DNA from: Hyaloperonospora brassicae
Lineage: Eukaryota > Oomycota > Peronosporomycetes > Peronosporales > Peronosporaceae
Direction of reading: 5' to 3'
DNA length: 64,000 nucleotides
NCBI GenBank assembly: GCA_947650285.1
Contig: CANTFL010001296.1
Location: 186,001 to 250,000, forward strand
Made by a program: the position numbers and the translations under genes. The first letter of the stretch is position 1, and each line of letters opens with the position of its first letter. Below the pieces are notes generated by a model. The model did not search any database and was not told the DNA's origin. It saw nothing but the letters and a program-made list of their open reading frames with translations. Below, one piece after another: positions 1-13,886 of this stretch.

Positions 1-3000
1 AGTTTAAAAAGTGATAAAACCCCATCATCAATGAATGCTGCACGTACGAGCACATAAATGCTTACCTTATAGCAACATAAATAAAAGGACTGAAGTCTTC
101 GTTTCATACAGATGCCGCAGTAAATTGGTATAGATATGTCACCAGACGATTACCTTTGTCGGATCAGCCGTCGAGTATTTGATAATTATATATTCTGATA
201 TACCATGAAAGCGGGCGACAGCCAACATCGCTCTACGCAGAATTCGTATCTTCTTTTAGTAGTACTTAGTATGCTGAGAGCAAACAATGCCGTCTCTAAT
301 TACCTGCTTACGCTGTCGTGCGTTGCAGGTGGTAGCTGTGGCTGCTGGTTGTTGCTCACGTTTCGGTCGCCCGATAGATGTGGGTTGCACGACCATATCT
401 TTTGCCACTTGTTTCGCCTTGTTCGCAAAACAGGCAGCAGCCTAAATTTGATCACCACAAAGACGCTGCACAGATCGTATTGTCGACTTTTCGATTCAAA
501 TCGATAATTAGAGAGAGTACAAACCGGTCAGCAACAATACATATTCCCATGACGCAGATAGCTGCATCAAAAGACCTTTCGAATGTCGCCACTGGCAAAT
601 CTACATCGGTAGTAGTATGGTTGCGCTTAATATAGACGATTACCCATATGTCGAATGCCGCTAGTGTCCTGTTGCCGAATGCGATAAGGTCTACGTCCGA
701 AATAATGGTAGTCTTGGCATTCAAAGTGTTAGCAAACATCGACATGAGCACCAAACATATTTGGTACAAAACTTTCGGTCACCTGTCCATATAGAGTACT
801 ACTTGTTTTGCTTGTCGATACGCCCTCACACGCTGCCTCAGAAAGTACCCCTCAAGACTCAAACAGAGCACCGTTTACGGGCCGAATATATAATACGCGC
901 TGCAAAATCTTGTTCTTCACAACTTATCGCCAAGTAGACACTTCACGTTGAACCATCAAAATAATTGAACAAGTAGATAACTAGCAGCGTAACCATGCTA
1001 TCAAAACCTTTTACATCAACAGGCTACGCTGTAAGGGTTGACCGATCTTCCCCTCTCAAACAATATGAAGGGGTAACGGAAATAACTCAATGGGGATTAA
1101 ACTGATAAAGTTAGCGAGGAAGTGAAGATATACGACATGTTTTTAGACGATATCAGTTTGTGTACTTATTAAGTCGTTAATCATGCGGCCATCAATGTAA
1201 TAAATAAATTTTGGAACTTTGGTGCATTTTGTTTTCATCACCTTTGCCATTTATGTACTTATAAATATGATCTATACACATTTTTTGCTCTTTCAAATGT
1301 GTATATTTCTTTTTCTTTGTGCAATTTATTAAGATTTAGTTTTAAATATCTTTCTTTTTTTTGATTTTAGATAAATGAGCGAGCTTTGGATCTTCCCAAG
1401 ATGTGACTGCGGTACTTAGATCTGTCACCAATATGATTCTATAGTGAATATATGGAAATGATCATAGCATAGAATACTCAGCAACATCATAGAGGGGCAT
1501 TTTATTATTTGTTACAAACCACAATTACATGCAATCTGCTCCAATTGCTCTACGTCTTGCATTCATGGCCTGCGTCCGCGTGTGTCTATCACATTGTTGC
1601 TGAACCTCTGACATATGAACGTGCTTGATGAGGCCCGACGTTAACGCTGGCTTGACAGCGTTCTTACCACCTCAATACAATCATTTGTCAATGTTTAGAT
1701 GCCACTTTCGCAGCAACAGTCAATTTCAAATCACTCGAATTTACACAGACCGCTAGGGTCCCCTTCCATGTTTAGAACCTGATTCAAAACCTGATTCAAA
1801 TCATCATCGTTGTTGACCTCTCTACATTTGTTGCAAAGTACGTGTTATAAGACCCTCAACGGTACGTTCTAGACGCCCGAAGTCCTGAATGTTTGTTGTA
1901 CGAAACAAGCGTTGGGCTTCCCTTGACCGCACCAATTCGTGCACGCGCAACCGATTTAGTGTCTTGCAATGTGTTGTGTGAGATTTTGACTCGACTCATG
2001 TCGTGCTGAGCTCAGTAGCTACCACAGCTTATTCTCGCAAAGTATACGCAGCCTTTTCTCCCCGCCAAGCAGACAAAGGTGTGATCCGTATCACAAGAGC
2101 CTCCTTAGCAGCTTCTCTCGACCCAAATGCTACTTACTGTTTTGCTTCCGCATGGCCACGCATATTGCCTTGTCGTTGGAGGCACAGAAGACCTTCTCCA
2201 TCAAAAAGGCAGTCCGTGTCAACCTTCGCCCAGTCGTGCTACGTCTAAGTGGCTTGTCGAACAGAGCAGAAAGCTCAGACACAAGGACCAAAGTGTAGGC
2301 TATCATGATGCAGACGAGTTGCTTGCATTCCTCCATCTATCGATATAAGAGCGTCTCGTGGCCCTCGAGGACTAACACTCGATGGTATTCCAAATATGCG
2401 ATGCCAGCGATCTGATGGACGTCATCAGTGGCACTTACTTTTCCACACGTCGCGAGTATGCAATTGAGATTATGCGGGCGTTTCAGATAGCAGCACCCAC
2501 TGCATGGGAAGCTGATCACGACACCCTGTCTGGATAAGACGGAGTGACATCGCTGTGCTTATATAAACAGAGGAAACACATGGAGGCTGATCGATCGATC
2601 GATCGAACGCAACGACGGGTAGAAATGGTTGGCGGCGACCTCAAGACACCAACAGCGTTCGTGTTTCTTGGTAACTCGCTTGCACGTCGGTCATCGACAC
2701 CCTCCAAGCAGCTATTGTCGTCTTCGTAGTAGATACTATGCATCATGAACTGGGCTCAATCCAGAATGAATTGCCGGACCTACGGGCCTTTCCACCAACC
2801 CTGTGCAGTCGGTCGGACGCGTGAACCTCTTGCGTCACTGTTCCCATGAGATTAGCAACCGTCAAGAAGTACATGACCAAACCTCTCTTCTACGCTGTTC
2901 ACCTGAGCGTTGTCGCTCGATGCTCGGTAGGTTTCTGCTGCAAACGCTCGTTCACGGATGGCAGGAGTCCGAGAGGCCGTATCGCAACAAGCTGTCATCG

Positions 3001-4480
3001 ATCCGTGTTGCTGCACGCTCAAGACTTCCTCTCCGAGACTTTTCGAATGCACCGGCTGCGTCGCCCTCTTGTAAAGACGTGTTCTTGCTGCTATGCCCGC
3101 AACTTCCAAGTCAAGAGACCACGTACTTTGAATGTTGCTACTAGTGGGCATACCGAACAGAATGCAGGGATTCCTAACATGTTATGAACCTGAATATCTT
3201 GTTCGGTACATGCTTCGATCGGATGTCAGTGTGGCTTGCTATGAACGTGTACGTCCATAGCCAAATGGTGCCCTTTTGCATAGTGACGTGTTGACAAAGA
3301 GCTTTTAGTCGGCAACGCAGTGCCCTTTCACCCAGCCATACCGTCTGACGTGTCAGATCGGAGCGCAACTAGAGATCGTGCGCTGGGCTGTCATCAATGC
3401 ACACATTGTGTCGCTAGCGCGCTCCGAGTGAGCAATCCTGGCAAAAGGAGTGATCGCGACGATTGTGAAGGGCGCTATGACGGTGCAGAGTCGAATCGAT
3501 CTTGTCTTGCCAAGTGCGTTGCCATGAAACATGACCTCGTGGTGGAAACTCACATTGCGTGATGTAGCGCCTGTGATACGAATGAGGGGTGAAGAGATGC
3601 TGCTACATCTAGCACAAGTCATGCAAGCGCCGCATGTCTTGCGCATCGGGCTCCACCTCGTATGGTCTAAAATCATCGCAGAATCCACTCAGTGCTTTCT
3701 TCAAACGAAGGGCTAGAACTGCTGCATCAATTGATCTTCTCACTGCCTATGATACTAGCCCATCAGGCTATCGACTAGCACAGGAGATCACAACTTGCTC
3801 GCGCGTTCACCTGCATTTCAATCTGGCTTCGTGCCATTGTTTTGCCAGAGTCCTCTCTACTTATTGGCGTCATCATCCTGCACTTCACTATCGACCGCAA
3901 GAGTTTTGCACAAAGCCGCGTTTCCATTATGATCGAATCAAACCACCTCGTCGAGTTGGCGATAGGTTTTCAGACGTCACCCACAGGAAACGTCCTTGTG
4001 ACGTTGCTGTTTGCTGTCTCCCAACGATGGCCAATGAAAACAAGAGGGCACCAAAGAATGAAGTAAACACCACGTAAGTCGACACGACGAACAATCCGAT
4101 GTTCTCGCTGTATGCCAATCCAAATCGAGCGCAGAACCTGCTTGACACAAACCGCGCCTTGCCGTAACAACGAGCGCGAAGCTCTGCGAAACAATCGAGC
4201 TCAGACTTGGCGGTACTGAAGGTCTAGTACAATGATCAAAGTCAGCTGAATGCGTGACCGAATCACTCGACTTTCCATGCCAGTGTTGACGATTGTGCTT
4301 GCCGTTACACGCTACTGCGTACTCACTGACGACAGTGGATGGCATACGCAGGTACTACTATTTTTCAGCGAGCACCAATTCCTGCCGTCGGCCAGACGAT
4401 TCAAACATGTTGTCGACATCGGGTCGCCAGGTGGCAATGCACAGAACAAACGAGACCGTAGACCAAGTGCCACAGCTTCC
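1..4480. other. gene-poor region with decayed coding scraps
   Basis: No intact gene is recognised here. The sequence is moderately AT-rich to about 1.4 kb and mixed after that. On the minus strand, short open stretches between about 2520 and 1750 have a protein-like composition: one at about 2336-2130, another at about 1985-1840 containing RSREAQRLF and LERTVEGLI, and after a frame change a stretch with a duplicated NQVL, ending near 1740. They are interrupted by stops and frame changes, so a decayed gene or transposon product is likely, but I do not recognise the family. A short GATC tandem repeat lies near 2589-2606. Other open stretches in this region look like chance. Confidence 0.5.
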
Positions 4481-4493
4481 ATTGCCTCTCATA

Positions 4494-5639
4494 TCACTCC
4501 TTCTTGAGTTTCCATGATGACAACGCATTCAACTCTTTGCCACTCACGTACACGTGTAGCAAATACCAGTCCATTGTCAGCAGTGCCAGCACGACAATCA
4601 CATTGGGGGCCGAGCGCACAAATAATAGTACCACGTTCAATACAGCTACAAGACCCAATTTCCACTGCAGTGGAACACTGCGCAGGTCTGGGAAACTGTC
4701 AATGGTCTCAGTGCGATTGTGCTCCAACACGATAGTGTCAACGACAGGCCGAGCATCTTCGACAGCAACACCATCACACACCTCGTTCTCATCGTCCGAC
4801 TCCGACTCATCATCGTCATCTTCGTCAGAGTCGCTGTCTTCCTTGATGTCAGAGTCACCCTCTTCGCCATCGTTGTAAGTCTCAGCCGAATCCGGTGGCG
4901 GCTGATCACGTTGCCTGGATGGATGAGACGTATTCACAACTGGGTCATTGATACACGATGTTGCATCAGATTTCGGTAATTCGGCTCCAGGCTTACTGGG
5001 GTGCAAGCCTTTTCGTATTGCTGACGACTTTACGGCCTTGACCATTGCTTTCTTGCTCTTACTGCCACGTCGAGAGAGCTGCGCAGTCAATATAGCAGTC
5101 GAGACTGCATTTTCCCACTCGCTGTATTCGATTTGTGACGAAGCGCATATCTTCCAGCACTGTTTCTTGGTGCGGACGAGAAACATGTACGACGTAGGAG
5201 CGGCGTCCAAATTCAGACAGTTCGTGATGGCTAAAGAAGCGTGCTTGTTTGTCAAGTTCAGCTTCGCCAACGATAGCCCGCGACGAGCTGCATCCTCCGA
5301 GTCGTAGTAGCGCAGGACGCACTTTTGCGGGTCCAACACAAACCACTTTCGGTACCAATTTCGTCCATGAAAGTTCACACATCGCTGGATAATAAGGAAC
5401 CCCGCCTTTGCTGGGAGGATGCTACAATCAGGATCTTGTAGTCGACTGGGGATCGACGCCGCATGGCTCGACATCCTTCGGGCGATCAAGTGTCGAGTTT
5501 TAGCATGCCCAGCACCTTCCTCTTTGTCCCCAAACCCATTCGCAAATGGCTTCGAAAACAGTGAAATCGACGAGTTGACCAAACGCCGCGGGTCCATAAC
5601 ATTGCTCCGTGTATGCTCAATAAAGCCCATGCGACGATT
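4494..5639 (-). CDS. PH-domain, C-terminally membrane-anchored protein (probably exon 2 of the PX/GOLD/PH gene)
   Basis: The segment encodes a PH-type domain (residues about 80-180 of this part: a GFLIIQR start, the basic RNWYRKWFVL strand, and a Trp in the final helix SEWENAV). A basic linker and a long Asp/Glu/Ser acidic tract follow, then two hydrophobic helices near the C terminus. The last residues, KLKKE, fit a KxKxx ER-retrieval signal (inference). PH domains usually bind phosphoinositides or proteins at membranes. As a separate gene it would start at the ATG at 5630 (378 aa), only 57 bp downstream of the stop of the PX/GOLD reading frame on the same strand. Removing a 62-nt GT-AG intron (5640-5701) instead joins the two in frame, so I favour one 681-aa protein. 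The acidic tract is visible as TCGTC-type repeats on the plus strand near 4800. Confidence 0.7.
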   Translation of the reverse strand, partial: NRRMGFIEHTRSNVMDPRRLVNSSISLFSKPFANGFGDKEEGAGHAKTRHLIARRMSSHAASIPSRLQDPDCSILPAKAGFLIIQRCVNFHGRNWYRKWFVLDPQKCVLRYYDSEDAARRGLSLAKLNLTNKHASLAITNCLNLDAAPTSYMFLVRTKKQCWKICASSQIEYSEWENAVSTAILTAQLSRRGSKSKKAMVKAVKSSAIRKGLHPSKPGAELPKSDATSCINDPVVNTSHPSRQRDQPPPDSAETYNDGEEGDSDIKEDSDSDEDDDDESESDDENEVCDGVAVEDARPVVDTIVLEHNRTETIDSFPDLRSVPLQWKLGLVAVLNVVLLFVRSAPNVIVVLALLTMDWYLLHVYVSGKELNALSSWKLKKE

Positions 5640-5701
5640 CTCTGCGTCGCCGACACAAAAACTCGACCCTTCGCCAGCATTGCCCCTCAACACGTTATCA
5701 C

Positions 5702-6601
5702 GACTCTCTGTCCCCCCTCTCGATCTTGGAATGCACTAGAGGAAACAACTGGCCGCCGTGGTTTCATCTCGAGCACTTCGCTATGCGGCTCCACCTCAGC
5801 CCAGTACATCAACACTTTGGCTTTGCTCCACGTGTACGTGTTGTCCCACGTCAGTGTACACGTACCGGGACGTTCACAGCAATACGAGCCCTTCACGAAC
5901 TTCACGTCGGCTCCTTCGCGCGAATACGCACGAATCACTTGCTCGTGAAATGTCGCACTGAACCCAATATTGTGCTTCTTGGTGGCGAATTGCCACACTG
6001 CCACGTCACCTGCAGCTTCAAGTGGCAGTGTCACGGAAAACGACTGACCCGCTCGGACAGTCACGACCGTACCCGGACGTTTCCCAGGCTTCGTGGACGG
6101 CATGACCTCCTCGTCGTCGTCGTCGTCCTCCTCGCCTTCGTTCTCGTCCTCGTCGCTGCTGTCTTCCACTTGTGCGGTGCTCGTCGCCAAGAACTCGTGC
6201 AGCACTTGCGACGCTTTGACTTCGGGTATTTGCAGTAGTCGCGTTAAGTACGTAGTCAACTCGGTACGTTTCTCGTGCATGTACTCGGGCACGAGTTTCT
6301 TCGTGCGCATGGCAGGGAACGGCCGTGGCAAGTGCGATTTCGGGTACGTCTTGAGCAGGCGCATGTGCAGCGCATGCAGCTGTTTGTAGCTCCGATGCAC
6401 GAGATGCCGACGAGTGGTCGTGTCTTCGCTAAAGTACGCGGCGATCGCGAACAGCGCGTAGCAAGTGCTACTGTCGGGGAGATAGCGCAGCGGGTCGAGC
6501 GCTTTCTTCCTGGACGTGCGTCGTTTCTGGATCTCGTGGCCTTCGATGCAGCACGCAACGAGCTCGCTCTTGCGCCCCCTTGTCGCGTCGTCGACCGCCA
6601 T
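5702..6601 (-). CDS. PX- and GOLD-domain protein (probably exon 1 of the PX/GOLD/PH gene)
   Basis: The start chosen is the ATG at 6601 (MAVDDATRG); further upstream codons lack a convincing ATG context. Residues about 43-140 look like a PX domain (a RSYKQLHALHMRLL helix and the proline-rich LPRPFP segment), which binds phosphoinositides. An acidic linker (about 144-165) leads to a GOLD domain (about 180-270) with the typical AGQSFSV, VAVWQFATKKHNIGF and LTWDNTYTWSKAKVLMYW strands seen in Sec14-like lipid-transfer proteins. If unspliced, the reading frame stops at 5687 and gives 304 aa. A GT at 5701 and an AG at 5640 give an in-frame splice to the PH-domain frame. The combination suggests a peripheral membrane protein for lipid handling or vesicle traffic (inference). 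The gene is divergent from the thioredoxin-like gene. Confidence 0.7.
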
Positions 6602-6863
6602 GCTGGCCGCCCCGGGTGCCCTTCCAGTGTGTCCGTGCGCGGTGGGGTTGTCGAGTTGTGTACACGTGGCGTGGCAGGACAATCACTCTGTCGTTTGTCG
6701 GGCGCACGAGACGTGACAGAAAGAGTCGGACCTGGGACCGCCTCGTTTTTCTGGTGCCCGTGGCGGTCCCGGGGGCAGCGAATGGGGGAGCACGCACCAT
6801 CATTCCGCAATTTCCTTCGCGCGCCACAGTACTTCAACCGTTTGCAATCCGTTTTGGGCCACA

Positions 6864-7583
6864 ATGATTGCCATTGCTTCGAGCGACGCCTTCCACGCTG
6901 CAGTCGCTGCTGCCGCGACGGCCAAACCCCTCGTGGTCTTTTTCACGTCGACCGAGTGCAGCAAGTGCGAGGACGTGACGCCCCAAGTGACGGCGCTCGC
7001 AGAAGAGCTGGCCGCAAGCGCTGCGTTCGCCACTGTGGGTGCCGAAGAGCTCGAGGCGCTCGTGAAGGAGCTGCAAGTGGACAGCTTCCCGCACTTTCGC
7101 GTGTACAAGGACAACGCGATCGACTGCTCGAGCTCCACATTCGACGAGGTGGACGCGTACGTCCGCGGGCTCGTGGTGCCGGACACGCCCAGGACGGACG
7201 ACGCGTCGTCAGTGCCCGACCGTGCACCGGAACAGACAGGAGACGACGAGGGCAGTGCTACGAAGCCGAAGGAGGAGGAAGAGGAAGCGGTGGGTGGAGC
7301 GTGCGACGCGGAGGCTGCGAATGGCTCGAAGAAACGACAGGAGCGCGAGGAGGAGATGGAGTCGAACGACGGCCACGCTGCAAAGAAGATGAAGACGGAC
7401 GACGGAGTGGCTGAGCCTGTCGAGGACGACGGAGCTGTAGTCACGGAGGAAGCCGGGAGAACGAACGTGGCGCCGAACGAAGAGGAGACGCCAGACGGGA
7501 CGGAGAAGAAGCGGGACGAAGGCGGGGCGGCCGACAAGACCGCGTCGAGTGCTGCTGCTGCGTCGGACGTTGTTGCAGCCTAA
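6864..7583 (+). CDS. thioredoxin-like protein with acidic C-terminal tail
   Basis: 239 aa, ATG at 6864. Residues 1-105 form a thioredoxin fold: strand LVVFFTS, a CSKC redox motif at Cys32-Cys35, and a cis-proline segment (SFPHFRVYKD). CSKC differs from the classical CGPC, so redox potential and partner may differ; a dithiol is still present. The remaining 130 residues are Glu/Asp/Lys/Ala-rich and low in complexity, probably disordered, and include a KKMK-type basic patch that could act in nuclear import (inference). There is no signal peptide, so a cytosolic or nuclear place is likely. Its neighbour on the left is divergent, leaving about 260 bp for two promoters. The domain call is firm; the substrate is unknown. 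Confidence 0.8.
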   Translation: MIAIASSDAFHAAVAAAATAKPLVVFFTSTECSKCEDVTPQVTALAEELAASAAFATVGAEELEALVKELQVDSFPHFRVYKDNAIDCSSSTFDEVDAYVRGLVVPDTPRTDDASSVPDRAPEQTGDDEGSATKPKEEEEEAVGGACDAEAANGSKKRQEREEEMESNDGHAAKKMKTDDGVAEPVEDDGAVVTEEAGRTNVAPNEEETPDGTEKKRDEGGAADKTASSAAAASDVVAA

Positions 7584-7893
7584 GACTGGAGGAACGCGCC
7601 GACCGTCGTGTGCTTTTCCAGCCATAGCCGGACGACTGCATGCGCAGAACGCCCGTGTCCATTGATGACGGAATGGGTGCGTTTTGCCTGGGCGTCCACC
7701 CTAACACAGGAAAGCAGTTGACAGTAATCTATGGGGTAGGGGTTTCCTTTTCATTGGTAATGGTGTGCAGTACATGAAACAGACGGAGACGGAGTGCAAC
7801 GCTGCACGTCGTCGCCGCCCCAGTATGGCGAAGGGGCTAACAACGCGACTGTCCGTCCGTCCGTCCGTCGAGCTGTCTGTAGTCTCATGTTCT

Positions 7894-8331
7894 CTATTCG
7901 CCAACATGCTCGTGGCAGTAGCTGTCGTACTGGTCGAGCACGCCTCTGTACTTGCTGACCAGGTCGTGTGTTGTGAGCCGCTTCTCAATGTCGTGCATGT
8001 CTTGACCGTTTCGCAACCAGCTGCTAAAGACTTTCTCGGCGTGCTTCTTGTCGTGACTCATGTCCCCCAGCAACTTCGAGTCGATCGACTTGGCGTCAGC
8101 TGTCGTTGCCGCAACTGTCCGCTCTTCGGGTGCTGCTCTCGCTGCTGCTTCCATGCTCTTCAGAGACCGCGCGACGCTGGTTCGGTCCACACTCGGGGCC
8201 GTGCTATCTGGGGATTGAAAACGCGCATTGCCAGATGCTGCCTTGGACTCGACGGACTGCGTTGTACAGCCAGCGAGAAGGAGAGCGGCTGCGGCTGCAG
8301 TAGTTACCCGGAAGACGGAGGTCACGCGCAT
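7894..8331 (-). CDS. candidate secreted RXLR-WY-type effector
   Basis: 145 aa from the ATG at 8331. A longer frame runs upstream, but only this start gives a clean signal peptide (residues 1 to about 21, an Ala/Leu-rich core). RSLK at residues 55-58 resembles a degenerate RXLR motif, and EER sits at 69-71, in the order and spacing expected for oomycete host-translocated effectors. Residues about 98-140 match a WY module: VFSSWLRNG with the W at 105, then a Y-motif helix with Tyr at 128, 135 and 138. Such proteins typically act inside plant cells on host targets; which target cannot be said. It lies in gene-dense DNA beside housekeeping genes rather than in a repeat-rich region. The alternative is another small secreted helical protein. 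A Cys after the signal core could mimic a lipobox but is not meaningful in a eukaryote. Confidence 0.65.
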   Translation of the reverse strand: MRVTSVFRVTTAAAAALLLAGCTTQSVESKAASGNARFQSPDSTAPSVDRTSVARSLKSMEAAARAAPEERTVAATTADAKSIDSKLLGDMSHDKKHAEKVFSSWLRNGQDMHDIEKRLTTHDLVSKYRGVLDQYDSYCHEHVGE

Positions 8332-8611
8332 TGTTGACGACGGCTGTGTGGGGGACTTGCGGTCTGAAGGTCTTTGACCCAATTGTGCACTGCGTGTCGG
8401 ACTAAATACGACTGAGGAGCAGAGGAGCACAAACAGGCGCGTTCGATTCGAATCAGCTCGTGCTGCGCTTCAGCTCAGTCTGCGATGAAATAAGATCTCA
8501 CAGTGCGACGAATGAACCTGATACCGTGCGTGACCCATACAAACGCGCAATGAAATTTGGCCTACTGTCTGTCTGTCTGTCTGTCTGTCTGCGCAACGAT
8601 CTATGCCATCC

Positions 8612-9397
8612 TCACACGCAGTGCTTGAGACGAACCACCTGCACGAGCGCCACCTTGTCGCTCTCCTTGATAACAGCTCGCAATTCCTTCTTCAGTTCCT
8701 TGTCGCTCTTCGTCGATAACTTCTTGTCCCGAATCTGTCGCAGCACCTCATCGCTCAGCGTTCCCAGCTCCAGCTCCTTGTTCGCGCTTTTCAGCGCACA
8801 TGTCACCAACTTGCTCCACTTGATGGGCTTGTTGACGGTCTTTGCTTTCTTGACGACTGTATCGTCCTGTGCTGCCACTTCAGCAAGCCGCTTCTTGCAG
8901 CCATCGTCTTGTACCACTGGATCGCTAGCGCTCGATTCGTTCTGCCCAGCTGCACTGGCGAGGAACGCCGTCTCGTACATAGTCCACACCTTTTCGACGA
9001 GGGTCGAAGAATCACGCAGTGCCAAGCTGTTCATGACAAAGTTGATAAACTTGTTCTTCTTCCGAGGCACGTTGTCAGCGCCAGCGAGACGCGTCAAGAC
9101 GTTCTGCACGCTGCGGTCGTCTGGGCACGTCGTGGACTGCACGATTTCCACCCATCGCTCCTGTGGTGTCTGTTTCGTGCTGCGCTTTTGCTTGTGCTTC
9201 TCGCCCGTGAACAGACTCTTTTCGTACTTCTCTGCCTCGGACATGCAACTCGTGTGCGCAGCGTAGTCGTTGCCCTCGAACACGACGCTGCAATCCACGC
9301 AGCTCACGGCCCAGCAGTTGCGGCAGCGGCTTGCGTGCGAGTCCACCCTGTTCTTCTTGACCGTCTCGTTGCAGCCTTCGCACACGAAGAAGACCAT
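8612..9397 (-). CDS. LYAR: LYAR-type C2HC zinc-finger nucleolar protein
   Basis: 261 aa from the ATG at 9397 (MVFFVCEGCNETVKK). The N terminus carries the LYAR zinc-finger pair: CEGC, then a His/Cys-spaced HASRCRNC and CVDC, followed by the DYAAHTSCMSEAEKY block typical of LYAR/UPF0743 proteins, with a KH(K)QKR basic stretch just after. The C-terminal half holds a lysine-rich region (CKKRLAE, VVKKAKTV) and a helical conserved tail WSKLVTCALKS...LRQIRDKKLSTKSDKEL, as in LYAR homologues. The family works in the nucleolus in rRNA synthesis, pre-rRNA processing and growth control. It is divergent from UBR7, with 229 bp between the start codons. Confidence 0.88.
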   Translation of the reverse strand: MVFFVCEGCNETVKKNRVDSHASRCRNCWAVSCVDCSVVFEGNDYAAHTSCMSEAEKYEKSLFTGEKHKQKRSTKQTPQERWVEIVQSTTCPDDRSVQNVLTRLAGADNVPRKKNKFINFVMNSLALRDSSTLVEKVWTMYETAFLASAAGQNESSASDPVVQDDGCKKRLAEVAAQDDTVVKKAKTVNKPIKWSKLVTCALKSANKELELGTLSDEVLRQIRDKKLSTKSDKELKKELRAVIKESDKVALVQVVRLKHCV

Positions 9398-9626
9398 GCG
9401 ATCTCCGACACACACGTCGACACGGACTCTTGGTTTGTTGAGCGTTCAAGCAGCGCCAGTGAATGGTCGTACAACTTGTACGAGCGGAGGCAGCCGGTAT
9501 ACTTACACTCGCACAAGAGCGGTGTAGCTGTATAGTTAAACAAGGTCGTCCAACGAGAGAAGGAAGTGAGTAAGTGGTTCAAGCGCAAGCAAAAGGAGGC
9601 AAAAAGAAGAAGAAGAAGAGCAAGAT

Positions 9627-10980
9627 ATGCACGAAGAGGAGCGTGTAGACGGCACTGAAGCGAGCAACGAAGACGAGGAGGAGGAGGAGGAGATCGTGAC
9701 GCTGTCGGATGTGCTCAAGCACAACGAGCACATGACAGAGACGGCAGACGCCGTCCTGGGCGACGCCAGCGACACAAACTGCAGTTACCCGATGGGGTAC
9801 ATCCGTCAGGCCGTTTACGCATGCATGACGTGTACCCCCGAATCTCTGGAGAAGCCCGAGACGCGCGCAGGTGTGTGTTTGGCGTGTACGTACAATTGCC
9901 ACCACGACCACGAGCTCGTGGAGCTGTACACAAAGCGCATGTTTCGCTGCGACTGTGGCAATGACAAGTTCCCAACGAGTGAGTTCACGTACTGCTGCAA
10001 TTCGATGGACATCTTTGTATCTGCTGCTCTCATTGTACGCATGGATATTGACGGTACTGTAATTGCTGTTGTTGTTGTTGTTGTAATGTGTGGTGTATCG
10101 TGCTGCAGCCATGTCGTGCAAGTTGGAAGCCGAGAAGGCGCCGACGAACCAGCGAAACACTTATTCTCAAAACTATGGTGGAGTCTATTGCAATTGCCAT
10201 CGACCGTATCCCGATCCAGAACGCACAACAGCAGACGTGATGGTGCAATGCGTCATCTGCGAAGACTGGTTGCACGAGGAACACCTTTTCAACGACGGTG
10301 ACGTGGAACACGGTGATGCTGAGAAGGATGCCTTACGGTCTACAGACAAAGACTCGCCCACGAGTGGCGATGCCGACAGCGCTGTGGATCTAGGAACCGC
10401 GATGTTGTCTGAAAAGTTTGACGAGCTCATTTGCCTCGAGTGTATGAAAAAGTACCCGTTTCTCATGGCGTACGCAGAAAGCAGCTCGGTTGTGCAAGCT
10501 ACAGAGGAAGAGAACACTAGTGAAGAGTCGTCCAATGTGACGCCGGCTGGCACGAGTGAATGCGTGCTCAAGCTGAAGCAGAAGGAGCAGCATGTGGGAA
10601 TGGAGAGCTCGACAGTTTTGCGACCGACTTTCTGGTCGAGTGATTGGCGCAATGACCTCTGTCGATGCTCGTCGTGCATTGCGTTGTTTGAGAAGCACGG
10701 CATTGCTTTTCTGCTAGACTCGGATGATGCTCTGCACGTGTACGAAGCCAGTGCTCGGGAGAAGAAAAGCGCTTCGGACGAGGAAGTCGCGCAGCGTGCA
10801 TTTGCGAACAAGCTAACCCACGAACAACAAGTGGAAGTAGCGGTGGGCTATAGCGTCATGAAGACCAACCTTCAGCAGTATCTCGCAGGCTTTGCCGCTG
10901 AAGGCAAGACGGTACGAAAAGAAGATATCCAGCAGTTTTTCGAGAGGTTGAGCCAAACCAAGCGGCAGAAGACGGAGTAA
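9627..10980 (+). CDS. UBR7: UBR7-like E3 ubiquitin ligase (UBR box plus PHD finger), two exons
   Basis: Exons 9627-9978 and 10109-10980 give 407 aa. The intron is 130 nt, with donor GTGAGT and acceptor CTGCAG, and contains a GTT repeat; the splice restores ...NDKFPT-TMSCKLE. The order is an acidic N terminus, then a UBR-box zinc finger (residues about 45-120: CMTC, CLAC, NCHHDHELVELYTKRMFRCDCGN), then a PHD-type finger starting NYGGVYCNCHRPYPD and continuing VQCVICEDWLHEEHL with C-terminal Cys pairs around LICLECMKK. A UBR7 C-terminal domain follows, with the RNDLCRCSSC block and SYxVMK helices. Human UBR7 is about 425 aa. The family ubiquitinates histone H2B and may read N-degrons. The gene ends 92 bp from the convergent fadH stop. 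Confidence 0.9.
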
Positions 10981-11072
10981 AGACCCGGAGTAAAGTCGGA
11001 GACTCACGCACTCATTCGGTGCTCGCGCTTTGCTATATCGTAATCGATGCGCTCTTGACGTGCAGCCCCTAG

Positions 11073-13712
<2,640 letters not shown>

Positions 13713-13886
13713 GTTGTCGTGCCCCGATTTAGGCCTCCGGCGACGTGCGTGCGTAATTTCACGGTTAAAAGCGCGAGCAAATCGAGCCAATCACCGGCCG
13801 CCTCCGCTCAGCAGCTCTACGCGCCGCACATTTGAGCTCCTCGATCAGTGTCGCGATCAACTTTGCGAGAACCCCATCCAGCTCTA

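Noticed and set aside
452..745. Small minus-strand frame with a signal-peptide-like start (MSMFANTLNA)
   Set aside because: The hydrophobic core is too short, no effector motif follows, and it lies in decayed DNA.
3353..4345. Minus-strand frames with Cys clusters or hydrophobic stretches
   Set aside because: No complete domain could be matched; frames are interrupted and without clear starts.
5726..6389. Plus-strand frames over the PX/GOLD gene and others opposite the H+-ATPase and SulP genes
   Set aside because: They are shadows of GC-rich coding strands; compositions are Arg/Ser/Pro-rich and lack domains.
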